This document shows, piece by piece, positions 51,555 through 63,213 of a stretch of DNA of 64,000 nt (position 1 is the stretch's first letter; the number at the start of each line of letters is the position of its first letter). Origin of the DNA: Novosphingobium sp. (lineage in GTDB: Bacteria; Pseudomonadota; Alphaproteobacteria; Sphingomonadales; Sphingomonadaceae). The position numbers and the translations under genes were made by a program. The notes under the pieces are model-generated. The model was given only the letters and a program-made list of their open reading frames with translations. It had not been told where the DNA came from and searched no databases. The DNA is taken from NCBI RefSeq assembly GCF_027531025.1, contig NZ_JAPZQX010000003.1, positions 660,117 to 724,116 of the forward strand. Reading direction: 5' to 3'.

Positions 51555-53632
51555 TTTCGGGTAAGATCCCGCATGTCAGTTCGGGGACGCTGCAGAACAG
51601 CTTTGACCGGCGCACCCTGGTTGTCGCCGGGTTGCAGGCCGGGGTTGGCGTGCTGCTGGCCGCGCGGATGGCCTGGATCAGCCTCGCCCAGAACGAGAAG
51701 TACACGCTCGCTTCGGAAAGCAATCGCGTCAACCTGACGCTGATCCCGCCGCGGCGCGGGGCGATCCTCGATCGCAACGGCGCGCCGATCGCTTCCAACC
51801 GGGCCGACTTTCGCGTCGATCTGGTGCCGGATCGGCTGACCGACCCAGACCGGACGCTGGTCGAACTGGGCCGCCTGCTCAAGCTCAGCGATGTGCGCCT
51901 CAAGGACCTCAGGGACAAGCTCGACAAGGCGAATGGCTTCCAGCCGGTCGAAGTGGCTGCCGGGCTCGATTGGGACAGTTTCGCCGCGATCAGCGTGCGC
52001 CTGCCCGATCTGCCGGGTGTGCTGGCGCAGCGCAGCTTCTCGCGCTGGTACCCCACCGGGCCATCGGTGGGCCACCTGATCGGCTATGTCGGCCCGGCCT
52101 CGGCCAAGGACTACGAGAAGGAGCGCAATCCGCTACTCATCACGCCGGGGTTCAAGATCGGCAAGGACGGCCTCGAAAAGCGGTTCGAGCAGAACCTGCG
52201 CGGCACGCCGGGCGCGCGGCGGGTGGAAGTGACCGCCAGCGGCAAGGTGGTGCGCGACCTCGAAATGCGCGAGGACATTCCCGGCCAGCCACTGCGCCTG
52301 ACGATCAGTGCGCCCCTGCAGGACTATGCCGCGCGGCGGCTGGGGCCGGAATCGGGCGCGGTGGTGGTGATGGATTGCCTAACGGGCGATATCCTCGCGA
52401 TGGCCTCGATGCCCAGCTACGATCCCAACAGCTTTTCCGACGGCATCGGCCGGATCGAATGGAAGATGCTGTCGGATGACGATCACGTGCCGCTGCGCAA
52501 CAAGGTGCTGCGCGGGCTTTACCCCCCGGGCTCGACCGTCAAGCCCGGGGTGGCGATGGCCTTTCTGGAAGCCGGGCTCGATCCCGAGGCCACGGTCAAC
52601 TGCGCCGGCGGGCTGCGCGTCGGCAACCGCGTGTTCGGGTGCTGGAACCGGCGCGGCCATGGCACGGTCAACATGGCCAAGGCGATTTACCAGAGCTGTG
52701 ACGTCTACTTCTATCACTTCGCCCAGCAGATCGGGATGGACCCCATCGCCAGGATGATGCGCCGGCTTGGCATGGGCCAGAAGTTCGACCTGCCGGTGGT
52801 CGCGCAGTCCTATGGCACGGTGCCCGATCCCGCCTGGAAGCAGCGCAAGTATGACAAGCCCTGGGCCGTCTTCGATACGGTCAATGCCACCATCGGCCAG
52901 GGCTACATGTTGTCAAACCCATTGCAACAGGCGGTGATGGCCGCGCGCATTGCCAGCGGCCGACTGCTCCAGCCGCGCCTGCTGCTTGACCAGAAGGTGC
53001 CCGAAGCACCCAGCATGGGCTTCAGCCAGGAACACCTCGATTACGTCCACAAGGCGATGAGCGACGTGGTCAACGGACCCGGTACCGCCGGACGCGCAAG
53101 GCTACCAGTCCCCGATGTCCTGCTGGCCGGCAAGACCGGGACCGCGCAGGTCGTTGGCCTGCATATCTCCGATGGCAAGACCGGCCCCTGGAAGTTCCGC
53201 GATCACGGCCATTTCATCGCCTATGCCCCGTTCGACAAGCCGCGCTATGCCTGTGCCGTGGTGGTGGAGCATGGTGGCGGGTCGGCCGCGGCCTATCCCA
53301 TTGCGCGCGATGTGATGACCTATCTCTACGATCCGGCGAAGGCGATGGAAGTGCTGCTGGGCATGGAAACGGGCTGGGGCGGGACGCCTCAGGAACGCCT
53401 GAATGCCAAGTACCGGGCATACGAGACGCGCTATGGCACCAGCGCTCCGCGTCCAACCGAGGACGATCCGGTGGCCAGCGCCAATGCCCGGGCCGAAGCG
53501 GCCAGTGCCCGGCCGCAGGCCGAACAGACCGAAGCCGCATCGCCCCGGCCCGAAGATCCGGCTCCTGCGGCGGCTGCCCCGGCGGCACCCGAACCGCCCC
53601 CCTCCCCCACCGCCAGCGAGGCTCCGCGATGA
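51551..53632 (+). CDS. mrdA: Penicillin-binding protein 2
   Basis: 693 aa peptidoglycan transpeptidase for cell elongation. After one N-terminal helix comes the dimerisation domain (RRGAILDRNGAPIASNRADFRVDLVP) and the transpeptidase with the motifs S-T-V-K (PPGSTVKPG), SCDVYF and KTGT (LAGKTGTAQV). A disordered alanine/proline/glutamate tail of about 70 residues ends the protein. Overlaps mreD and rodA by 4 bp each. Confidence 0.96.
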   Translation: MISGKIPHVSSGTLQNSFDRRTLVVAGLQAGVGVLLAARMAWISLAQNEKYTLASESNRVNLTLIPPRRGAILDRNGAPIASNRADFRVDLVPDRLTDPDRTLVELGRLLKLSDVRLKDLRDKLDKANGFQPVEVAAGLDWDSFAAISVRLPDLPGVLAQRSFSRWYPTGPSVGHLIGYVGPASAKDYEKERNPLLITPGFKIGKDGLEKRFEQNLRGTPGARRVEVTASGKVVRDLEMREDIPGQPLRLTISAPLQDYAARRLGPESGAVVVMDCLTGDILAMASMPSYDPNSFSDGIGRIEWKMLSDDDHVPLRNKVLRGLYPPGSTVKPGVAMAFLEAGLDPEATVNCAGGLRVGNRVFGCWNRRGHGTVNMAKAIYQSCDVYFYHFAQQIGMDPIARMMRRLGMGQKFDLPVVAQSYGTVPDPAWKQRKYDKPWAVFDTVNATIGQGYMLSNPLQQAVMAARIASGRLLQPRLLLDQKVPEAPSMGFSQEHLDYVHKAMSDVVNGPGTAGRARLPVPDVLLAGKTGTAQVVGLHISDGKTGPWKFRDHGHFIAYAPFDKPRYACAVVVEHGGGSAAAYPIARDVMTYLYDPAKAMEVLLGMETGWGGTPQERLNAKYRAYETRYGTSAPRPTEDDPVASANARAEAASARPQAEQTEAASPRPEDPAPAAAAPAAPEPPPSPTASEAPR

Positions 53633-54744
53633 GGGCGGGCGTGATCCCGGCCGCGATTGCCCGCCAGCCATGGGGGATCATCCTGCCACTGTGCGTGCTC
53701 AACGGGTTTGGCGCGCTGGTGCTCTATTCGGCTGCGAGCGGCAGCTGGACCCCCTGGGCAGTCCAGCACCTGATCCGGTTCTCGGTGTTCCTGGTCATGG
53801 CCATGGTCATCGCCCGGCTGCCGCGCGAACTGTTCAAGCTGGCGGCCTATCCGGGCTATGTCGGGCTGGTTTTCCTGCTGATGCTGGTCGACCTGATCGG
53901 TGCCGTCGGGGGTGGCAGCCAGCGCTGGCTGAACCTGGGCTTCATGCAGTTACAGCCTTCCGAGCTTATGAAGCCGGCCATCGTTCTCGCCTTTGCACGG
54001 TTCTATGACGCCTTGCCCCCGGCGATGACGCAGAGCTGGCGGTCACTGATGCCGGCGGCGGGCTTGCTGGCAGTGCCGGCCGGGCTGGTCATGCTCCAGC
54101 CCGATCTTGGCACGGGTCTGGCCATCACCTTTGGCGCGGTCTCGGTGATGTTCCTTGCCGGGCTGCCACTACGCTGGTTCATTGGCGCAGGCGCTGCAGC
54201 GGCAGCGATCGCCCCGGTCGCCTTCTTCACCCTGCTCCACGATTACCAGCGCAATCGCGTGCTGACCTTCCTCGATCCGGAAAGCGATCCGCTCGGCACG
54301 GGCTATCACATCTCGCAGTCAAAGATCGCGATCGGCTCGGGCGGGCTGTTCGGCAAGGGCTTTGGCCAGGGCTCGCAAAGCCACCTGGAATACCTCCCCG
54401 AAGCTCACACCGACTTCGTCTTTGCCACCATGGCCGAGGAATGGGGGCTCGTCGGCATGCTGGCCGTGCTGTTCGTCTTCATGCTGATCCTGCGCTGGGG
54501 CTGGCGCGTGGCCCAGAACGCGCCGGACCGCTTCTCGCGCCTGCTGGCGGCAGGCATGACCTGCACGGTGTTCTTCTATGTCGCGATCAACCTGCTGATG
54601 GTCGTCGGCCTCGCCCCGGTGGTGGGCATTCCGCTACCCTTCATGAGCCACGGCGGCTCATCGATGATGACCAACATGATCTGCCTCGGCACGATCATGG
54701 CCGTCGACCGATGGAGCAGGCGCGGCACTGGCCTGGCTGGATGA
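53629..54744 (+). CDS. rodA: Rod-shape SEDS glycosyltransferase RodA
   Basis: 371 aa polytopic SEDS protein that polymerises lipid II with PBP2. SQRWLNLGFMQLQPSELMKPAIV, the QPDLGTGLAITFG block, LTFLDPESDPLGTGYHISQSKIAIGSGGLFGKGFGQGSQSHLEYLPEAHTDF-like region and the C-terminal GIPLPFMSHGGSSMM are diagnostic. Last gene of the mre operon; the tRNA-Lys follows at 54837. Confidence 0.96.
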   Translation: MRAGVIPAAIARQPWGIILPLCVLNGFGALVLYSAASGSWTPWAVQHLIRFSVFLVMAMVIARLPRELFKLAAYPGYVGLVFLLMLVDLIGAVGGGSQRWLNLGFMQLQPSELMKPAIVLAFARFYDALPPAMTQSWRSLMPAAGLLAVPAGLVMLQPDLGTGLAITFGAVSVMFLAGLPLRWFIGAGAAAAAIAPVAFFTLLHDYQRNRVLTFLDPESDPLGTGYHISQSKIAIGSGGLFGKGFGQGSQSHLEYLPEAHTDFVFATMAEEWGLVGMLAVLFVFMLILRWGWRVAQNAPDRFSRLLAAGMTCTVFFYVAINLLMVVGLAPVVGIPLPFMSHGGSSMMTNMICLGTIMAVDRWSRRGTGLAG

Positions 54745-54836
54745 AAAAAGGCTGCAAGAACCCCTTTTCTCCGGCGCAAAGGTCGCTATAGGGGGCGCTC
54801 CCGACGATTCGGGACCTCGCGGAGTACCGCCCGTGT

Positions 54837-54912
<76 letters not shown>

Positions 54913-54979
54913 CCATTATCCTGTATTAATAGCGTAAATTTTCGAAGCGCCTCGTCGTTAGGTGATGTTTTGTTATGTA

Positions 54980-55001
54980 GGGCAACAACAGGGGCAACAA
55001 C
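54980..55001 (+). repeat. Direct repeat next to tRNA-Lys, possible integrase arm sites
   Basis: GGGCAACAAC occurs at 54980-54989 and 54992-55001, a 12-bp period, 68 bp after the tRNA. Short direct repeats beside an attachment site often bind the integrase N-terminal domain. The rest of 54913-55198 shows nothing else I can name. Confidence 0.35.
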
Positions 55002-55198
55002 GTCACTGCTGTGGCGCCTAAGATCAGGCAACACAAACGATCTGGAGCTTGGTCCCTTCCAACCAACAATAGCTTGACGCTACCATCCTCCTATTCTCGA
55101 CGAATGGCACCACCTTATTCCGAGGTTAAGATACGCAAGATTCCTCAGGAAACGATCTCTGCTTTGGCTCTCACGTTTGAACACCAAACTTTTTCGAG

Positions 55199-55498
55199 AT
55201 GTCCGGATACGGTCTCTCTACACCCTTTCGGCAGGGCTTGAGCGAGCGTGGCCTCACTTCAGCGGTTGGCATCCCGTCCAAACAGAGGGTTTATCAAGCC
55301 GGTGTCACCATGGCATTTCCCGTCGCCGCTCGCGGACGCCCGAGAAAGAACGCTATACCCGACATCACCGCAGTCTCGGCACAGGCGATGCTAGAGGCGG
55401 CTCCATGGCGCAAGGTCAGTTGGCGACGCGGCACCAAAGGACAACTCTCTGCCCGCTTTGCCGCGGTTCGCGTGCGTGCTGCACACGGGCCACCGTAG
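55199..55498 (+). pseudogene. Fragment of an IS701-type transposase
   Basis: About 99 codons resemble an internal part of IS701-family DDE transposases: GYGLSTPFRQGLSERGLTSAVGI followed, after a RGRPRK segment, by PWRKVSWRRGTKGQLSARFAAVRVR. Both the N-terminal and C-terminal catalytic parts are missing, and no terminal inverted repeats were found. 55499-55600 has no recognisable gene. Confidence 0.65.
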
Positions 55499-55600
55499 CA
55501 TATCCACGATAGCCGAAGCATTCGTCACTGCCAAACCAGCAAACTACTTCGAGTTGCTTGCCAGCCGAGAGGCACTGCGCGGGGATATGCGTTTGCTGTT

Positions 55601-56623
55601 CTAAACCGGCGCTGGCTCGACATGTTCGATAATGCGCGCACCGCCGACTTCGTGGGCATCGAGGAAATGATTCACGCGCTTAGGCGGCATCACGAACCGG
55701 ACATTCCGGTTAATGCCATGCCGCGAATTTTCCCTTTCGAACAGCTCGCGGGTGTCGACATCAAATACCAAGCGTCCGTCGCCAAGTTCGCCATTATCCA
55801 TGATACGCAAATCTGGATTCTGTTCGAGCACTTCGCAGGTTGCAGGAGGGATATTGGGGACATAAATGCCTCGCCAATGCTTGCAGATAGCTGCGTGATA
55901 GGTCGCGGCAATCATAGCGCGGGGTTTGCCGGAAGGATTGGTAACGCCGCGGTGCCACATGCGCGGATCACGGAAGCAAACGCTGCGCGCAGGTATCTCC
56001 ATCCGCGCCGGGCTTCGCCGCGCCAACAGCTCAGGATGGTCCTGAAGACGATTATGTACTGGCCAGGTCGCAACGTCAGGTTCCAAGTGGCTCCCAGGGT
56101 AAATCTCTGTCGCCCCGTTGGCTACGGTTATTTCCTCAAGTGCTATCGAACAGCTCAAAGTGGTCGTCAGCGGCGGCCAAGGCTGCCCATCATGCGCTGC
56201 ATCTTCAGGCGTTTTCCATGAATAGGGCCGATCGAAATGCAGCGGCTGATAGCCGCTTCCGGGACAGTTGACGTTGCCGTTATAGAAACCCAGCCAGGCG
56301 CCCCGGCCGAGCGTAGCCGCAACCACACATTCGATAAACGGGTTGGCCAGCAGATCTCCGGTGACGAACGGAGCGTGGCGCCGCAAGCCGAGTTGGAGAT
56401 GGCCCGGACCGGTAACTTCCTCATGACGCGTAATCTTTCCAGTACTCCTGACGCGCTCCACATCTTCGAGAATGGACTGGGTCAACAGTTCGCAGGTCGC
56501 TGCCGACACAATGTCCTGAACCACCGCATATCCGACCGTGCGGATGTCATGTACAATCGCCGCCAATTTGGCGGACCCGATGGTCCCGGCAGTGCGTTCC
56601 TCGGCCGAAATATGGAATGCCAT
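55601..56623 (-). CDS. PhyH-family Fe(II)/2-oxoglutarate dioxygenase
   Basis: 340 aa phytanoyl-CoA-dioxygenase-like enzyme. The iron motif is HFD (YQPLHFDRPYSW) with a distal histidine in MWHRGVTNPSGKPRAM, whose arginine would bind 2-oxoglutarate. GATEIYPGSHLEP is the conserved PGSH block. Start at MAFHISAEERTAG (56623) with GGAGAG 7 nt upstream. It follows the VOC gene with 17 bp, so they form a unit. PhyH enzymes hydroxylate or rearrange lipids and natural products; the substrate here is unknown. Confidence 0.85.
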   Translation of the reverse strand: MAFHISAEERTAGTIGSAKLAAIVHDIRTVGYAVVQDIVSAATCELLTQSILEDVERVRSTGKITRHEEVTGPGHLQLGLRRHAPFVTGDLLANPFIECVVAATLGRGAWLGFYNGNVNCPGSGYQPLHFDRPYSWKTPEDAAHDGQPWPPLTTTLSCSIALEEITVANGATEIYPGSHLEPDVATWPVHNRLQDHPELLARRSPARMEIPARSVCFRDPRMWHRGVTNPSGKPRAMIAATYHAAICKHWRGIYVPNIPPATCEVLEQNPDLRIMDNGELGDGRLVFDVDTRELFERENSRHGINRNVRFVMPPKRVNHFLDAHEVGGARIIEHVEPAPV

Positions 56624-56640
56624 GGTTACTCTCCACTTGC

Positions 56641-57060
56641 CTATTTTTGAATGTCCCCGTCGCGCCATCGATGGGGCCGATTTTTGGGCCACAGTTGCAG
56701 CAAAACACCGCTCGCCGCTTCAGGGCGAACGAACACCCATGGTGTGCCAACCCCGTCAAGCGCCACACCCTTGCGGGTCAGATCGGCAACTGCCCGATCG
56801 AGGTCATCGACGTGCAAGCATAGCACCCGCACGCCTTCTCCGTTGTCTTGCAGGAATTTGTGGATCGGCGCCCGGTCCGACAACGGCGCCACCAGTTCTA
56901 TGAAGCCCCCATGTGCAAGCTGGAAAAAGGCGATCTCCAGATGCGCGTCGGGATGGCTGGCGCGGTGACTCAATGGCAAGCCAAGACCATCGCGCCAGGT
57001 ACTGATTGCGGCATCAATGTCCGATACGGCAATAACGACATGGTCAAATCCGCAGATCAT
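56641..57060 (-). CDS. VOC (glyoxalase/epimerase-like) metalloprotein
   Basis: 139 aa with two beta-alpha-beta-beta-beta modules: FDHVVIAVSDIDAAISTWRDGLGLPLSHR and VLCLHVDDLDRAVADLTRKGV. A methylmalonyl-CoA-epimerase-like pattern ends in ASGVLLQLWPKN. Start ATG 57060 chosen; a TTG at 57072 is possible but sits directly against the ribosome site GAGAGG. It is first in a unit with the PhyH enzyme, and a 23-bp motif lies 113 bp upstream. Confidence 0.8.
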   Translation of the reverse strand: MICGFDHVVIAVSDIDAAISTWRDGLGLPLSHRASHPDAHLEIAFFQLAHGGFIELVAPLSDRAPIHKFLQDNGEGVRVLCLHVDDLDRAVADLTRKGVALDGVGTPWVFVRPEAASGVLLQLWPKNRPHRWRDGDIQK

Positions 57061-57394
57061 TTGGTCACTCAACCTCTCTGAACCGCTCCGGTCAGTACCT
57101 TATCTAACCGCTACCATTCGGCCGATTCGCTCGATCGGTTGGCCTACAGTTTAGCCTCGTGATCCAAACAAGTATTGTACAAAATGTCAACAAGCGCCAA
57201 TGGCTAATTCCGCATTGGGAGAAAAGGAATCTACGGTTCCGACGGTAGTGGACATCGTCTCACGCGGTAGCGTGGTAGGCTCGGTTGCCGAGGCTTCCAA
57301 GCTAGGTCAGCGCATACAGCAGCTTCTTACTGCCGGCCAGAGATCAGGCGGCAGGGTTACCCAATTTGGCGGTGCTTTCTTTTGCTACGCCAGA
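57061..57394. other. Non-coding stretch between the VOC and TetR genes
   Basis: 334 bp without a convincing gene. It holds the upstream region of the VOC-PhyH unit, including motif copy 1 at 57173-57195. A plus-strand open frame running through here and antisense to TetR has no recognisable similarity and is taken as a shadow. Confidence 0.6.
57173..57195 (-). promoter_or_regulatory. Island regulon motif, copy 1 (VOC-PhyH promoter)
   Basis: 23-bp element: TATT, one base, TACA, AAAT, G, TCA, one base, CAAGC. It matches copy 2 at 20 of 23 positions and copy 3 at 17 of 23. On the minus strand its position holds TACAAT, a plausible -10. It lies 113 bp before the VOC start. Probable binding site of the cluster's regulator. 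Confidence 0.6.
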
Positions 57395-58063
57395 TCAGTC
57401 GCCATATTCATTTGGCCAGGAAATTTTGCCGCGGTGGTATTTGTTGGCGGTTGCTTCGATAGCGCCGAGCAACATGGTGACCACAATATCGGTGGCCTCG
57501 GCAAACGGCAGGCCAAAGCGCTGGACTTGTTCGCCAGCCCGCGCCGTCAGGCCCATCAGCATGTCCGCAAGGCGGGCTGCGAGCGAGACCGGAATAGCAT
57601 GCTCCTTCGCTATCCGCTCCGCTATAGCCAGACTTGCACTTTTCCGCGCGTTAAAGAAATCCGTTTGCAAGACGTTGGTGATCGACGGTTCGTGCATGAG
57701 CTTGCTCATGAAATCACCCTTTTCATGAACATGCTCGAGGAAAAGCCGCGTCAGGCAATGAACATAGGCTTCAAATTCCTGCACCTTCGCCGATTCCGCC
57801 CTTTGCCGTTCGCGCAGCGCCAGGGTTTCGCGCAAATAAAGCTTGCGCAGGAGCTCGGTGACATTTTTGAAATAGACATAGATGAGCGATCTGCTGACAT
57901 TGGAATCCTGGGCAATCCGGTCCATCGTCACCGCCGAGACGCCTTCTAGAGCCACGATTGTGGCGGCACAATCGAGAATTGCCGATTCGCGGTCTTCGGG
58001 GTTCATCCGTCGTGGGGTTCGAGCTCTTCCGGACACGGCAATTCTCCATTCGGCTGCTCCCAT
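57395..58063 (-). CDS. TetR-family transcriptional regulator
   Basis: 222 aa. The N-terminal helix-turn-helix reads ILDCAATIVALEGVSAVTMDRIAQDSNVSRSLIYVYFKN, a clear TetR pattern; the C-terminal ligand domain is helical. I take ATG 58063; ATG 58006 (MNPEDRESAI) is the alternative. It lies between the TonB receptor and the VOC/PhyH genes on the same strand. I infer it controls the three copies of the 23-bp motif. Ligand unknown. Confidence 0.85.
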   Translation of the reverse strand: MGAAEWRIAVSGRARTPRRMNPEDRESAILDCAATIVALEGVSAVTMDRIAQDSNVSRSLIYVYFKNVTELLRKLYLRETLALRERQRAESAKVQEFEAYVHCLTRLFLEHVHEKGDFMSKLMHEPSITNVLQTDFFNARKSASLAIAERIAKEHAIPVSLAARLADMLMGLTARAGEQVQRFGLPFAEATDIVVTMLLGAIEATANKYHRGKISWPNEYGD

Positions 58064-58118
58064 TAGCCTCAATTTCCATGTTTGCGAGCTATAATAGGGC
58101 AAAGCGCCTCCCGACTGA

Positions 58119-58135
58119 TTGTGCATCAGGCACAA
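58119..58135. promoter_or_regulatory. Inverted repeat upstream of the tetR gene
   Basis: TTGTGC-ATCAG-GCACAA, perfect 6-bp arms, 56 bp before ATG 58063. It differs from the 23-bp motif, so if it is an operator it is for another protein or a second site type. Confidence 0.4.
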
Positions 58136-58165
58136 CCAGCCCTGTGTAAATAGCCCTGGAAAGTA

Positions 58166-58191
58166 GACGGCTGCGCCAGAGCGCAGCCGTC
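58166..58191 (-). terminator. Perfect stem-loop downstream of the TonB receptor
   Basis: 11-bp perfect stem GACGGCTGCGC (58166-58176) / GCGCAGCCGTC (58181-58191) with the 4-nt loop CAGA. On the minus strand it follows the receptor gene and is followed by TACTTTCC, a weak tail. Likely transcript end or mRNA-stabilising hairpin. Confidence 0.6.
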
Positions 58192-58198
58192 CGCAAGG

Positions 58199-58237
58199 TC
58201 AGGAAGGCAAAAAATGGCGGAGTGCCATCCTTCCTGA
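58199..58237 (-). terminator. Second stem-loop at the TonB receptor 3' end
   Basis: TCAGGAAGG (58199-58207) pairs with CCTTCCTGA (58229-58237); inside, ATGGC pairs with GCCAT, with a CAAAAA bulge. With the next hairpin it forms a double structure right after the receptor stop codon. Confidence 0.5.
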
Positions 58238-58241
58238 AGCT

Positions 58242-60524
<2,283 letters not shown>

Positions 60525-60681
60525 CAGATATGCCTCCCAAACCACTTTTGTCACGATACGTCTGTGCTCAAGCATGAGCTTGCTGTGGCTGATTATTCTC
60601 ACCCTTGGCGAATTCAAATCGCGCTGCAGGGATCTGAGCCGACAAAAGACCGGCCGCAGTCATCCCCTCACGTCGCTTGCT

Positions 60682-60704
60682 TATTATACAAAATATCAGC
60701 AAGC
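60682..60704 (-). promoter_or_regulatory. Island regulon motif, copy 2 (TonB receptor promoter)
   Basis: Same 23-bp element, differing from copy 1 at 3 positions. On the minus strand a perfect -10 hexamer TATAAT (60688-60683) lies inside it, so a bound protein would cover the promoter. It sits between the MFS stop and the receptor start. Confidence 0.65.
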
Positions 60705-60720
60705 AACTTTTTATTGGCGG

Positions 60721-61950
60721 TCATTCCTCGTAACGGCGCAAGGTAGGCAGCATGAGTTGCAGCCAAGCCAGAGCGACTAGGTAGGTTGCCGCTCCGAAAA
60801 TGAATAGAAGGCCGAAGCCGAGCTGAGCGGTCAGAACGGCGCCGGTGACAAGCTGGATAAGGGCTCCACCCATATTCCCCATGAATGCGCCAAAGGCGGT
60901 GACACGGCCAACCTTTGCGCGCGGCACGATGTCAGTAATCATCGAAAAGATAGAGAGGGAAAAGCCGGCATGGCCCGCCATCACAACACCGACCAGCACT
61001 GCGACGACCCAGAAAGACTGGATTTGTAGCAGGAACGGCAAAGGTAAGACCATCAGCGCCGAAACGAACATGACCGTTTTGCGGGTGCGATTGACGCTCC
61101 AGCCGCTCTCCAGCAGCCGCGTTGAAACCAACCCTGAAGTTAGGGAACCGACACCGCCAAGGAGCGCGGCTAGCGCGAGCGGGATAGCGAGCTCCTTTGC
61201 CGTTAGGCCATAGGTTTTCCGGTAAAAATCAGGCAGCCAAAAGACCATCATCCAAAAAGTAGAATCGGACAGCGCCTTGGCAATAACGATTGCCCAGGTG
61301 CGGCGGTCGGCCAGCACCGCGCCATATTCGGAACTGGTCTCGCTAAGCCGCGGTTCTGCTTTCTCAGTTTCAGCCGCGAGCGCTGAACCGCGCGCCAGCA
61401 ATAGCCAAATCGCTAGGATGACAAATCCCGCTAGACCGCCGAAGATGAGCGCCCCGCGCCAACCCACCCATGCTGCCAAAATGGGGATGAGGAAAGGAAG
61501 GCTGATAGATCCCAGTCCACCGATGGCCTGCCCCGTACCGAATGCAAAGGACCGCCGATTGGGTGGGAAAAGCACGGCCAAAGCCTTGATGATGAGCGGC
61601 GTTTGTATCGCTTCGGTCACACCCAGTCCCACCCGTGCAGCCACCACTTGCGATGTGCTCATCGCCCAGCCGTGAGAAATCGCTGCTAGGCTCCATGTGG
61701 TAACGCCGGCGATCGTACCCCTGATCAGCCCTAATTTGTCGACCAACCAACCTGTGAATAGAAAGGAAAAGGCCGCCGCCATTTGCGTTAAAAAGGCTAA
61801 ATTGCCGAAATCCTGGTCATCCCAATCGAAATCGGCGGCCATATCAGGCTTGAGGATGGCAATGATCGGCCGGTCCATCGCGTTGAAGATGCCGGCCAAA
61901 CACAAGAGCAGGAAAAGCGTCCATCGTAGACGCGGCTTAAACACGGTCAT
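60721..61950 (-). CDS. MFS transporter of the island cluster (anion/organic acid type)
   Basis: 409 aa with 12 hydrophobic segments. The N-terminal FLLLCLAGIFNAMDRPIIAILKPDMAADF and GRVTAFGAFMGNMGGALIQLVTGAVL are typical of the ACS-like group that moves organic anions. Directly after it come motif copy 2 and the TonB receptor, so receptor (outer membrane) and transporter (inner membrane) may form one uptake path. Motif copy 3 lies 47 bp before its start. Confidence 0.87.
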   Translation of the reverse strand: MTVFKPRLRWTLFLLLCLAGIFNAMDRPIIAILKPDMAADFDWDDQDFGNLAFLTQMAAAFSFLFTGWLVDKLGLIRGTIAGVTTWSLAAISHGWAMSTSQVVAARVGLGVTEAIQTPLIIKALAVLFPPNRRSFAFGTGQAIGGLGSISLPFLIPILAAWVGWRGALIFGGLAGFVILAIWLLLARGSALAAETEKAEPRLSETSSEYGAVLADRRTWAIVIAKALSDSTFWMMVFWLPDFYRKTYGLTAKELAIPLALAALLGGVGSLTSGLVSTRLLESGWSVNRTRKTVMFVSALMVLPLPFLLQIQSFWVVAVLVGVVMAGHAGFSLSIFSMITDIVPRAKVGRVTAFGAFMGNMGGALIQLVTGAVLTAQLGFGLLFIFGAATYLVALAWLQLMLPTLRRYEE

Positions 61951-61996
61951 TGCCTGCTCCCCACCTCGGCCTAACGCCGCGCTATGATCAGTACAC

Positions 61997-62019
61997 CATT
62001 TGACAGAATGTCATTAAGC
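61997..62019 (-). promoter_or_regulatory. Island regulon motif, copy 3 (MFS promoter)
   Basis: Third copy, 17 of 23 positions like copy 1. Its core TGACA-GAA-TGTCA is a perfect palindrome, showing the dyad that is blurred in the other copies. It lies 47 bp before the MFS start and about 205 bp before the divergent epimerase gene. Confidence 0.6.
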
Positions 62020-62224
62020 ATGCAACCAATGCTGCAGCAAGGCATCGCTTGGTTTTGGACAGAGGCAGAGGAGGGAAGCGTGGGGGACCGATTGCGCCGA
62101 CATTCCATCACTAGGTCGAAGGGCCCGCCGCTTGCAGGCGGATCACAAAGGCAACAGCAGCTGCCGGAGGCTTGTAGGGCATCGCGCGGACCAGTGACCG
62201 ACCTATACGGCCGGGGTTATTGAA

Positions 62225-63211
62225 TTGCGGCTGCTGGTCATCGGGGGGACAGGCGAGATTTCCTTCGCCTGTGTTGCCGAAGCTGCAAGGGCCGGGCACC
62301 AGGTAACTGTGTTCAACCGTGGCCACACAAGTGAGGCCTTGCCTTCAGGTGTCGAGCAAATTGTCGGCGACCGGAGAGACTACGTTGCTCTTACCGAACT
62401 AGCCTCCAAAAACTTCGACGTCGTCTGTCAGTTCCTTGCGTTCGATGTACCCGACGCGGCTGAGGACATCACGACGTTTAAGGGGCGCTGCGGACAATTT
62501 GTGTTTGTGTCCAGCGCGTCCGTCTATCGGAGGCCGGTCTTGCAACTGCCTGTCAACGAGACTTCGCCAGTCGGGAACCGATTTTCGCCCTATGCTGAGG
62601 CTAAGCTGCGTTGTGAAACTCTTTATCGGCAGGCCCATGACGAAGGTCAGATACCGGTGACCATAATCCGTCCAAGCCACACATATCGCCACCGACTGCC
62701 GAGCACAATTGTGAGCGGAGACCACCTGGCTTGGCGCTTGCTGCGCGGCAAGCCGGTCGCCGTTCACGGGGACGGTCAGTCCCTCTGGACGCTGACCCAT
62801 GCCGATGATTTTGCGCGAGCTTTTGTAGCCTTGTGCGGCCTTGGCGGGGCAGTCGGGCAGACCCTCAACATTACCGATTCTACTGGCCATACATGGAATG
62901 AAATTCTGACGAATGTCGCAACGGCGATCGGCGTTACTCCCGATATTCGGGCGATCCCGACGCTCCCGCTCGAGACTGCTATTCCAGACCTTGAACCCAC
63001 TTTATCGGGAGACAAGGCCAGCAGCCTTATCTTTGAACAAAGCAATTTGAAAAGCCTGGTTAACGGATGGCAATGCGACATTCCGCTTGAGTTAGGCATT
63101 CGTTCGGCTTGGAATTTCGCATCCAAGCGCCTTGCGGATGGCTTCCATCCGGATGCGTTGTTCGATTCAAAGATCGATAAATTGATCGAGCAATCCGGGG
63201 TACACCGTTAG
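62225..63211 (+). CDS. NAD-dependent epimerase/dehydratase (extended SDR)
   Basis: 328 aa. The cofactor loop IGGTGEIS at residues 6-13, the serine in SSASVYRR, and the catalytic YAEAK are visible. It resembles NAD-dependent epimerases acting on sugars or isoflavone-reductase-like substrates. The start is TTG 62225; no ATG is near. It diverges from the MFS gene, and the 211 bp between copy 3 and its start show no other clear gene. Confidence 0.8.
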   Translation: MRLLVIGGTGEISFACVAEAARAGHQVTVFNRGHTSEALPSGVEQIVGDRRDYVALTELASKNFDVVCQFLAFDVPDAAEDITTFKGRCGQFVFVSSASVYRRPVLQLPVNETSPVGNRFSPYAEAKLRCETLYRQAHDEGQIPVTIIRPSHTYRHRLPSTIVSGDHLAWRLLRGKPVAVHGDGQSLWTLTHADDFARAFVALCGLGGAVGQTLNITDSTGHTWNEILTNVATAIGVTPDIRAIPTLPLETAIPDLEPTLSGDKASSLIFEQSNLKSLVNGWQCDIPLELGIRSAWNFASKRLADGFHPDALFDSKIDKLIEQSGVHR

Positions 63212-63213
63212 GT

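Noticed and set aside
54745..54770. Terminator after rodA
   Set aside because: The A/T-rich arms pair with a mismatch and no T-run follows; too weak to call.
57200..57949. 249-codon plus-strand frame antisense to tetR
   Set aside because: No family resemblance, overlaps a clear TetR helix-turn-helix gene, no ribosome site of note.
61984..62223. 79-codon plus-strand frame before the epimerase
   Set aside because: It runs through motif copy 3, shows no similarity or ribosome site, and ends next to the epimerase start by chance.
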